Positions 35,501 to 47,500 of a DNA stretch of 64,000 bases are shown here, piece after piece; the first letter of the stretch is position 1; each line of letters opens with the position of its first letter. The position numbers and the translations under genes were made by a program. The stretch covers positions 1,279,501 through 1,343,500 of the forward strand of contig JAOTOL010001557.1 of assembly GCA_034440575.1 (NCBI GenBank), written 5' to 3'. The notes below the pieces were generated by a model. It was not told where the DNA came from. It saw nothing but the letters and a program-made list of their open reading frames with translations, and made no database searches. Source of the stretch: Imbricaverruca yamaguchii (Eukaryota; Arthropoda; Thecostraca; Neoverrucidae).

Positions 35501-38500
35501 CGTGTGCCGTGTGAGGGTGGACGGCGTGTGAGGAGGACACGTGTGCCATGTGAGGGTGGACGGGGTGTGATGAGGACACGTGTGCCAGGCGTGACGGCCC
35601 GGTGACGCCAGCCAGCCGGGCCTTCCCCTTAAACTGCAGCAACACCCCCTGCCGTCCGTCGGCGGCTGTGGCAGTGACGTCATCAGACAGGGGGGACGGT
35701 CAGCGTGTAACGACGATAACATCCTGTCGTCGGAGTCGACCACCACGCGACGCTCAGTGTTGGTGCCACAGTTATCTAGCTGGTGTCACAATTATCCAGC
35801 TGGTGCCAGGCTGTAAAATGGCCACCAGCCATCACAATGGAAGTCCGAGCTGATATTTGTATCTTGTCCGTTGTCTGTGGTGGGTGACGTCATGTTGAAT
35901 GAAAAGTTTTCACGCTGCCGTGGTGGTGTGATGTTACCATCTCATAAGATGTACTATTTTTGGTGAAGACCTGTTTTGTATATTGTGCATGTCTGAAACG
36001 GAGTGTTCTGGATTAGGTCGACTACTTAGGTGCAAGTTGCTTCAAGTATCCTATTAAGAGTGCAAGGTAAGAAAATAATCAATGTGAAGCGAGTTTTCGT
36101 TCTCCCTTGATACACTGCGTTGACTTAAAGTGGTCGATAACATGGAGAGCACACAGAGATCTGCTCTCATTCGTGTCATGTCGTGAATAACTCACCCAGT
36201 CGAAATAATAAGGCCAAGTAATTAACTCCCTAATATACCCTATATTTCACACGGTTTGGATTACTTCTACCATTAAGTACATTCTGAGTTTCTTAAGGGC
36301 GTATTTGAAAATGGGGTTTTCCAGCAGTTTTATTTTATGTCATGAAGTGTGAACCTTCTTCAGCAAGGCTTGATCAATACTGCGACCAGATACAGCGCAG
36401 TATTAAATGCTTAGTGAGGTATTATTCAGTTCATTTTTTTAGCTTCTTGTTTTTCCCAATGTCATCTTGGTGTGGCAGTCCTGCTGCGCCACCATATTCT
36501 GCTGTGGTAATGCACTCAGTGTGGGCGAATGTTCACGTTTGCAGTGTCGCTACCACGAGTGGTCGATTGCCAGTCATTCGGTGATACACCGCCCAGGAAT
36601 CTGGTGCTGCATGTTGCCATATACGCTCTGTGGTGGAAATGATGTTAGACCATCTGCTTGCAAACCGGTGAATGTTTACACATCAGACGATTTAAATGAA
36701 GAAAATGTCGCTGTTCAGTTATAAATTTTCATGTTGCAGCTGCGATGCTTATGATACCACATTCTCTATCCGCAGCTGTCATTCTATGTAGCCAGTGTTC
36801 GGTGTGCTGTGCAGCGAATCAATGCTTTGTGATATAGCGCCAGTAAGTTACCCGATGTGGTGGAAGGCTTATGTATAGCTGCCACCGTGCATAGGGCTGT
36901 CTTGGTGGGTCCCAGTCGGTGCCACCCATCTCTCCGGCTGTTGTGGTCGGCGTCACGTCGTGAAGGCTGTCGTGGTGGGTGTGTCGTGTCGCTGAGCTCG
37001 CCGGCTGTTGTGGCCGACGTCACGTCGTGAGGGCTGTCGTGGTGGGTGTGTCGTGTCGCCCACCTCGCCGGCTGTTGTGGTCGACGTCACGTCGTGAGGG
37101 CTGTCGTGGTGGGTGTGTCGTGTCGCCGAGCTCGCCGGCTGTTGTGGTCGACGTCACGTCGTGAGGGCTGTCGTGGTGGGTGTGTCGTGTCGCCCACCTC
37201 GCCGGCTGTTGTGGTCGACGTCACGTCGTGAGGGCTGTCGTGGTGGGTGTGTCGTGTCGCCCACCTCGCCGGGTTGCTCGCCGGCTGTTGTGGTCGACGT
37301 CACGTCGTGAGGGCTGTCGTGGTGGGTGTGTCATGTCGCCCACCTCGCCGGCTGTTGTGGTCCGACGTCGACGTCGTGAGGGCTGTCGTGGTGGGTGTGT
37401 CGTGTCGCCCACCTCGCCGGCTGTTGTGGTCGATGTCACGTCGTGAGGGCTGTCGTGGTGGGTGTGTCGTATCGCCAAGCTTGTCGGCTGTTGTGGTCGA
37501 TGTCACGTCGTGAGGGCTGTCGTGGTGGGTGTGTCATGTCGCCCACCTCGCCGGCTGTTGTGGTCGGCGTCACGTCGTGAGGGCTGTCGTGGTGGGTGTG
37601 TCATGTCGCCCATCTCGCCGGCTGTTGTGGTCGACGTCACGTCGTGAGGGCTGTCGTGGTGGGTGTGTCGTGTCGCCGAGCTCGCCGGCTGTTGTAGGTC
37701 GACATCACGTCATCCGCTGTGGTCGGGCAGGCCTGAAGCTGGCGCTGGAGGAGGCTCTGCCCGGCTCACACATCTACGTGTTCACCGACGCCAGCGCCAA
37801 GGACCACCACCTGCTCGAGGAGGTCATGTCACTCATCAGCGACAAGTCGCCCCATGTAAGGCCGCCAGCCCGCCACCGGGCCGCCACGGCACACCAATAG
37901 GCGAGGCTGGCAGATACCAACGGTAATCGGGTGTCGATATTCAAGGGCACACAGTCTGAGCGTATGCGCGTCTTACATATTTTTATTTGCAATACAAACG
38001 GTTTGGCCATTTTCACCAAATGTTACGTCGCTACATCGTGAGGCAAATACCATATAAAGCTTCGATTCGATGATGCTTTCCCTCGTTGCTAGATGAGTAC
38101 TTCTTTGTTCTCCAATTCTTAGTTTACTTTAGTTTAGTTCCATCTATTCATACAACACAAACAAAGTATAGGCCAATCGCAGGTCAAGTCACCTCTTATG
38201 ACTTTAGAGATTGGTTGATAAAATATTGGAGCAACCATAAAATAATATATAGATGAAAATACAACACTTTTTTAATGTAGAAGATAGAAGTAATAGGTTA
38301 CCGCGATACCACACGGACTGTTGTACCGTGAGATTCAAGACATGAACAGATTTGTTCATATAGAAAAAACTCATTACATAACTCTGACATTGAACAATAT
38401 GACAACATTGAACAACATTGGACAACATGACATACCTTTGGCATGAACATATTCGATTTCATAATGTTCGCTCGGCCGAATTGAGCGCGAAAAAGTATTC

Positions 38501-41500
38501 TTGCGCGACTAGTGCGGCCCGGAACAGCCATATAAAGCAGCATAGACGATTCGAGTCCATTCCGTGACGGTAAACATTACACGGAAACATCAAGTCGTGC
38601 TGTTTACGTCGTTACTCAAGCGTGCCCGCTCCAAAATGTCGCACCTAACTAACCGTGTCCTTGAGGGACATTGGTGGGGAGGCAACGATCACAGAGCCAT
38701 ATAAAGCATTGTGCCCCACCCGCTCTGGATGGTGCACATGAGTTTGTGATCCTACCCCACACAAGCGCACTACGCTATTGTATCCAAAGACGGCTGTTGC
38801 ATTTTCGGGTTTGTCCCACTAGAGAGCGACTGTATTAGCGTGATTTCCTTTGTCATTTTGTCATTCGCACGGTACATAACTTCGCACAGTACGCGCTAAC
38901 AATCGCATTATCGACGCTCTATCGACGTTATTATCGACGATGGCATTATCGGCAATCGCCTTTAGGCTGCATCGACGCAACGACCTGCCTGGTTTGCCGG
39001 TTTGAATAGGTCGAATCGTTTGCACTAGGAACCTGCCCGCCTGATTATTTGTCTAATTGACATTAACACCAAAAGTTTGCTTTTCATTTAAATATAGGCC
39101 AAAGTCTCCCATGAGCATTATCCTTTATATGACTGTGCTACCGACCTTATGCTCGGCTAGCACTGATTGACGGTTGAGTGTTGGTGTCAGCACTAATCCC
39201 TTTAAAAGGTTCAGTTTTAGGCCCCACTTCCACAGCCACACACAGCTGATTTAGCTGACACTGGAGATAGAATGCACCACTCCGACCGGCATCGTCTGCG
39301 AATATCAGGCTGTCCACCTTAAATATGTCCGGCAAGATCAGTTATCAAGAAGGCTAAGAGCAAAGGCGACAATATTCCGCCTTCTGGGCATCAAAAAATG
39401 CCCGAGGTCATGCAGGACGTCGGTCATTTCTAACTATCTGCGCAGTCTTCCAGACAAATTTAATTTTAAGAGAAATAAAATACTATACCGGGTATATGCT
39501 ATGTTTATTTTGGTTTAGGTAGTAGGCAAAATGTGATTTCCACTCTGGGAGACCGAACTGTGGTATGCATCAATTGCATCTCTCTGGGAGACAGCCGATA
39601 TATAGCTTCATACCGTGTTCAGAAGGTGCTCAGATTCGTGGCACATGAATGATCGGGTAGTCGTGACCATTACACTGAAAAGGATGGCAGTGGGGTTGAA
39701 GTGGGTGTGCTGCTACGTGGAGTGACGCCCCACTAAATTCCGAGTTGGCCATGCACCACTGGTGTCACCGCATTGCTTGTTCTGCAGCTATATTGTAAAT
39801 GGTATATGCTTGTTCCGGTAAAATTCCCACATCAGCGTGGTTACGTTTTTGTCATATCTACGTTAAGCATTCCTTGTTCCGATACAACATCCAACACTGA
39901 CCGCAGATCGCCTTTGTCTACACAAGTGATCCTAGCGACACTCCATTAACCATTTTTATCCTCATGGCACATCCCCAACCCCAAGCCTTGACATCAGATC
40001 GCGTTTGTGTTGTCGGGAGACGAGTATGACTATAACATTCATATGCATCCATATGACTACAGCTCTGATTTCCCAGCTTGATCACAGGTCGCATTTGTGC
40101 CGGTTAGAGACTGCCAGTATTCTATGAACTCTCTGATCTGTATGACACAGCCCCCACCTTCTGCCTCCACTACAGATAGTGTTCATGCTGACCGGAGACT
40201 AACAACATTCTATGAACTATGTAACCCGTACGACCACAGCCTTAACCTCCGTCCCTGACTTCAGATCGTGTCCATGCTGACCGGAAACGTGCAGCATTCT
40301 ATGAACTCTGCATTCCGTATGACCACAGCCCTAACCTCCAGCCTTGACCTTAGATCTTGTTGGCTGATCGGAAACTAACAGCATTATATGAACCATCTGG
40401 TCCGTATGACACAGCCCTGACCTCCCGCCTTGACCTCAGCATGTTTGCGCTGGCGGGAGACTAAGACAACTGACTGAACCCTCTGATCCGCATTACCACA
40501 GCGCTAATGTCCCACCTTGACCTCAGATCGTGTTCGTGCTGACGGGAGACTGCGGTGACCCGGACGGACCCGGACAGACCGTGTTCCGAAGAATCGCTGC
40601 CGTAACGTCAGGTCACGTGTTCCACCTGAAGAAGGACAGTGTCCAACAAGTGTTGGCTTTCGTACGCGAGTCTCTCCGACCCAGAAAGGTAGGCTATTAT
40701 CGGCTACCTAGATCCGACGCAGGTAAATAGGTGTGGCTCGTGTATTTGACTTCGTATATACGCTCCTCACTGTACGATGGTGTCATCTGGTTGTCGGAAG
40801 TCGGCTGCCTCGCGTCACAGTCTAATTGCAGTTGTATTATATGAGACGATGTGTTTCACAGTGTGACCAGTCACGAAAATAACAGTGAAGGCAACACTGA
40901 GATTGCGGTAGGAGTGCAGTTTGAGTAGTGAACTGTGATGGACAGATTACCCCGCGGTCTGGATTCGCAATGCGTTGTCATGTGATGGCATGAAGTTGAG
41001 TGGCTGTTCGAAATAAACGAGCGGTTTTGTCCCTTCACTTCGCCTATTAACTTGTGTGTCTTGGCATGTGCCGAGAGAGATTGATCTGTCTACCACTAGT
41101 CGCATCGCTTATCCATCTGTGCGTTCCATCTGACGTGCTTGTTAGGACTAGCAGAGCCCTGCGCTGTGCGTTTGTGTATTGCTTCATGCCCGTTGGCCTC
41201 TTCGAGAATGCACGACCTCCCCAGGTCAGTCTGGCAGCCGTCGATCACCACCCGAACTCGTCTACTGACGAAGAAGGTGACGAGTCCCAGACCTCCACGA
41301 TAAACTTTCACGTTGACAAGACTTTGGACGAGTTCACCGTGTCCGTGTCTGGTGAGTGTGTCATCTCATCACTGGTTTCTGTGGCGAGGTCTCGCTTTGG
41401 AGTGCCGGGTGGGTGCGTCAGCCCGTCACTGGCTTCTGTGGCGAGGTCTCGCTTTGGAGTGCCGGGTGGGTGCGTCAGCCCGTCACTGGTTTGTGTGGCG

Positions 41501-44500
41501 AGGTCTCGCTTTGGAGTGCCGGGTGGGTGCGTCAGCCCGTCACTGGCTTTTGTGGCAAGGTATCGCTGGCCGTGTCTGGTGAGGGTGTTATCTCATCACT
41601 AGCTTCTGTGGCGAGGTCTCGCTGTGGGGTGACTCGTCATTAACCAAGCAACAGATCGCAAGAGGTAAATGATGTGACAGCTCACTCGCCCGGTAATGTC
41701 CCAGGCCAAACACATCACAGCTCGTGACAAATCTGTGTTTGCTTTGTAAATGGGCACCGTCATAACTTCGCCCCGGCTTCGGCCGCAGGAATCCGGCCAG
41801 ACGTGGTCATTCGCGAGAGCCAGAGCCAAGAGAACATCACTGGCGACTTGATCCTCGACCTTCCCAAGGTCAAGGTCGTGAACATCCGGAACCCGAAGCC
41901 TGGTGAGTCGGTGTCGGTGGCTGGTGCTCTGGTGGAAGGATGGAAGAGGCAGTGCAGTGAGTCGGCGGTGCCTGCGTCCCCGACGTTTCCTGACCAGTTG
42001 CCAAGCAGACATCCCTCCCGGACGCGTTAATATCGAGCTCGTGAAACCACTCGGCCCGTTGCACCAAGACAAGGAGAGGGCTCTTTGCAGGACAGTGCTC
42101 TATCTACTGATCTAATCAAGCGGCATGTGAATTGATCTTCCGAGCCGTATCATTTATATATTAAGACCGGCGAGTGTAAATGCCAGACATGGAACTATTT
42201 GCAACCGGGAAATTAGCATTCGGTAGACCGGTTCACCTCATCAGGAGACGAGTTCCAGCCACACCCTTGAGCTTATTCAGTATTCATCGAACGACACCCA
42301 TACATAGATGAGCTTGCCACCCCAGCAGGTCATGCGACTCATTTTCAGCTGACGCACGCTGCCATAACTGAATGAGTTGGTTTAGCGTTACTAGGATGGT
42401 TGCTTTTATCTGGGGCCCAGCTTCAAGGTTTTCCAGGAATCATATTGTTTGTGTGTACTGTATGCAACGAGTGTCGTGTAGATGTGCATTGCTGATGGTT
42501 GTGGTATGCACATGTGTAACCGAATCGAGCATGCAGCATTCCAGGGCTGGTAGCGACGATAAGCTTCTGGTGCATCCATGTAAATTGTGTTTACTCATTA
42601 GATTTGATTCACGATGAACCATTGTGTGCATGGTGATCGTTCGCATGCGCTTGTTCCATGCTCGGAATCAAATTATCTTGATGTCTACAGCTACAAGCTG
42701 TCAGCTGATATCTGCAGTTACAAGCTGTCTTTTCTCATAGCATACATTCACGAGAATCCATAATCAGGAAATATCGAACCGGAACTGGAAAGTACACAAC
42801 AGTACTGTCAAGCACTTTCAATTACCCATAGAACAGAACATGGTTGACGCTTGGAGCGACGACTTCTGGTATGACCAGTCCAAACAGGAATAAGAAGCAA
42901 TCCTATATATATAACAGCGATTTCTCTCCTTTTTGGCGGATGAGGGAGACATTCTGAATACGACACCGGTTCAGTATAGCCCATTTGAAGAAAAAAATCG
43001 TTGTCAGCCGATGTTTGACCGCAGATCGATCGGGCGGACCTGGCGGACGACGGCTGATTGGCGGGTGTTTCGCGCGACAGGTCGCTACGACGTGACGGTG
43101 GACACGGAGGACGAGGCGTTCACGCTGCGCGCCACGGCCATCAGCGGCCTCAGCTTCGAGTTCGGCTTCACGCAGGAGGAGCGCGGCCAGCTGGCGGACG
43201 CCCTGGACCGGCCGGCCGCCGGTGAGCCTGCACCTGCAGTCCTGCGCCGCCTGTTTAGACGACTCGCCGGGCAGCCGCGCGCCGGCCACACGAGGCGGCT
43301 GGTCTGCGGTGTGCAGTAGCGGTTCGGTCTGGTTTGGTTTATTTAGCGACTCGTCGGCGAGTGAACCCACGTGTAGACAGACTCCGGCGAACAAAGCGGA
43401 AGTGCTACTACTGAGCATGCGTTGAGAAACCTGCGGAGCGTCAGATTTGTCGCTAATGTGCTGCGACTATCACACCGTTATATCGTGAGGGAATAGCAAG
43501 TAACATTTGTGCAGATGCAGTGGTTGCCCATAAAGGGGGTAACGGACGTCTACATCACATTTTCTGAAGCAAGCTGTGTATGCGTTCTACCGCCAAACTA
43601 ATGTTCAAACGTGCATACGGCATGTCGTAAAGGGACATCTTGACTGGTTTTTCATGGCGTCTGGTTTGTGCATTGTGGAAATGATTTTGTGTTGTGCTTT
43701 GGGTTGCAATAACATCACAGGCACATTATTTACCACGAACTTAAGCATTCTAGCATCGGATATACTTTTGCGCCATGTCCTGAACGGTGTCAACGTGCTC
43801 AATAGGAGCATCTTCGATCGCGTCGGGAATTACTGGCGGCTAGCCCTAGGTATCATTCAAACAATTTATATTTGGTCACACTTGAGCCTGGTTCCCAAGT
43901 TCCAGATCATCTGCTCAGTTTCAACAGACGGCGCCGAATGGTACCTGTATCCGCCGGTCTGTCGGGCGGCTCAATGCCGGGTCGCGGAGAGAGGTAGAGG
44001 AACGGGAAAGTGGTACGGGATGCTTATGGTGGATGGTATCTGTGCTTCCTTTTCAGCTGTTATTTCTTTTCTGAGTGCATGCATTTGAAAAACACCAAAA
44101 TCTCCATTCGTTATAGTTGTAATGTGTCCGCCAGATCAATCCAACTACCTCCTGGTGCGGACTCTGAACGCCAGCGACTCTGTCCTGCTGGGTCAGGCCG
44201 AGCTGACCTCTCTGGAGGGTCAGTTGCTCCAGACCGTGCCGCTCGGAGGGCGAGAGCCAGACGGCGTACATCGGGGCGGGCCGTTCTCACCACCTGAGGA
44301 CCTCTTCCGGATCAAGGTCGGAAGCCTGGGCTGTTGGGCTGTTGCGAGCAGTCACAGTCTGAGCAGTCGGTGGTGAATGTCCATTGGGTGCAGAATAGAG
44401 AGCGGGAGGAGGGGGGGTGATCTGGTTGAAAATGGGGTCTAGAAGGGGATTTTTTTGAAAATTTGAATTTTAATATTGGGAGTAATTTAATATCTACATG

Positions 44501-47500
44501 TGGTGAATATGAGTATTTTTAAAGATAGAGGTAGACATAGACCATGCGAGCGTGTGGACGTATGTGCATGGCGATAGCTTAGTGGTCCGTGTTGTCACAG
44601 GACATTTTGAGTGGTATTCTCAATATGGTAGTTTTGTACATGTCTGTGCATTTTGTAAATGGAATCCAACTGGTAGGTTGATGCTTTAACCCTCGCCCCA
44701 CTGAGTGGGTCGGGGTGGGTTGATGGTGTTGAGGAAGAGTCTGTCTTTCCCTTGGTGAATGTTTATTTTTAGTAACCAAGAAATGCGCGACGATATCAAT
44801 TTGAAACTTTCAGTGCCCGTTCGCACACCAGTTCCACAGCTTATGCCCGAACGTAAATTCTAGCTCACACTAGGTCGGGCGTGAGTTGCGTCATAGTGAT
44901 GTCAGCTCCAGCGACTTTTGAACGAAATGAAGGGTGTACAGAAATGTCAAACATGAAGGGATAAGGATACTAACAATCAGTTTGTGCCAAATGACAGCGA
45001 ATTTCAGGGGAAATAACGCGGCCATCTCATAATTATGCTTGTTGGGCGACATGGTTGTGAAAGTTTGCATTTGAATCAATATTTTTCGGTGATTCTATTC
45101 AAAAGTGTTTGGCCTTTTCAAAAACTGGAATATGTGTGATTCAAACTCAGGTTGTGAATGTTCATCGCCAATGTCAAGTCGATAACCTCAAAATGACTGA
45201 GATACGACGCATCAAATGTGCAGTGATGGACTCAGTATTGCAAGAAATGAAGCGTCGCACATCTTCGCCGCAAAGCTTGCGATCATTATTGAGCCAATAT
45301 CCGTGGCACTAGGCTTCAACGTTTTTGAAGCCTTGTAGCACTTTTCAGTGTTTAAAAAAATGCTCCAAAAATATATAAGGAGCACATACCCGTTCAAGTG
45401 ATCAGACAAACTTTGTATTGCTTCTTTTGGGTTCCTAGCAAAATGTTGGTGTGTGTTTCTAGTAGTCGGCGGACATTAGGACGGCCTCCTTTGCTGCATA
45501 CCATGCTGCTGGGCCGTATGACAGACAGCTAGTGTATGTTTGAATACGCGGCAGACATCAGGACGGGTCTTCTGTACTGTATGACAGACGGCTGAGCTGT
45601 TTGGTATACGGCTGGTATGTGTGACAGACGGCTGGTATGTGTGACATATGGCTGGCCGTTTGGTATGCAGCTGGTATGTGTGTCAGACGGCTGGCCGTTT
45701 GGTATACGGCTCGTATGTGTGACAGACGGCTGGTATGTGTGGCAAATGGCTGGTATGTGTGTGACAGACGGATGGTATGTGTGATAGGCGGCTGGTGTAT
45801 GTGACAGACGGCTGGTGTATGTGACAGACGGCTGGTGTGTGTGACAGACGGCTGGTGTGTGTGACAGATGGCTGGTATGTGTGACATACCGCTGGTGTGT
45901 GTGACAAATGGCTGGTGTATGTGACAGACGGCCGGTGTATGTGACAGGTGGCTGGTATGTGTGACAGACGGCCGGTGTATGTGACATACGGCTGATGTGT
46001 GTGACATATGGCTGGTATGTGTGACAGACGGCTGGTGTGTGTGTGTGTGACAGACCGCTGGTGTATGTGACAGACGGCTGGTGTATGTGACAGACGGCTG
46101 GTGTATGTGACAGACGGCTGGTATGTGTGACAAATGGCTGGTGTGTGTTTCAGGTGCATGGCAGTCACCAGGATGGGTCTACTCTGCAGCGAGAGACATC
46201 GGCTGTGTCGGCGGTCCACATAGGTTCGTATCATCCCCTTCAGATGTGCCGCTATCTGACCCAGCCGTCATTAACATTCCGCCTCGTCATTGACGTCAAA
46301 ACATGGTCGTATGTAACGAGGCCTCGTTGAGGAGCAGTGTTTGTAGTTGTATTTGATGCTGGAGCAACGTTCAGCTTATTCGTTGATGGATTTTCGCTGT
46401 ATTCGTAGTATTCAAGCACCGACGCTTCCGTTTGATATGAAGGCTATTATGAGGGCTTGATGAACAGCGCCCGAGGAATATTGCACCTCTTTTGGACAAC
46501 ACGTATCAGTAAATGTGTTATTATATGCGCACCCAGTTACTTATAAGTAATTGGGTATGGTATCAGGACATTTTCTTAATGTCCTGATACCTTAGCCCCA
46601 TCCAAATCAGTGGTGGCGGTGGATCAGGTGGAAGGAATGCATTTTTTGTCGTTTAATTTGGTTGTGATTTGTATTTTAGCATCATCATATTCGCGTAAAA
46701 GTACAGAATAATTAGAAGCGATATTCAGAGATGAGACGCTTTTTGAAGATATTGATGTGCTAGGGACTGCATTTGGATAGTGTTCTCTTTCACACACAAC
46801 TGCTCCTTTCATTTGAGACTGGAGTATTGTGCAATTGTACAACAGTTTCAGCGAGCCATTCAACTTTCCGATCTCGTCCCAGCCGATATTTCCTTGATAT
46901 CTCATCTTAGAACGGCGTGGCTGCGATTGCGACACAACGAGTAATCACTGCACAAACGAGGTGAATTGATATACCATTTTAGGAGAGTTACTACGGTACG
47001 AAAGAAGGTGATACGGAATAAAACATAAGTTTTAGCATACTTTTGTTCTATTTTTCAGGTGATGAAACCGCAAAGTTAATCAAGCTATACAAATCTCTCA
47101 TCCTAATGCAAAAAGGCACATTGCAGATTTGGAAAAAGTTCAGAAGAGATATTTTAATGGTCTTCATGCCCATGTCTGGTCGCAATATAACTGGTGACTA
47201 TTTTGGTTTCAACATGTTCGTGATTACATGCAATTTACACCAGTATGCTTTTTATGCGGCAGTACTCCCCCAATCTAGAGGGAAATGTTTTTTTCGGCAT
47301 ACTGGTGTGCTTGTTTTCTTTGAAGGTATGCTTTCTTTGTAGGATGCTATATTCAGAAAATTGTCCCATGCCAAGAAGGCTCGTGTCTTACAACGTCTTT
47401 TTGTGTGACATATACTGAGGAATGAGGTCACTGAGGATGCTGAGTTTCAATGAGGAAAAGACATATCGCAGGTAAAGGGGTGATTCGGAGAAAAAGCGAC

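Noticed and set aside
33798..35746. Minus-strand frames of 478-599 codons with 13-residue repeats
   Set aside because: A 39-bp satellite open in all three antisense frames. Three competing frames and no splice or signal evidence.
43576..44088. 170-codon frame in hemicentin intron 7
   Set aside because: No domain, no splice logic, and codon composition unlike the GC-rich exons around it.
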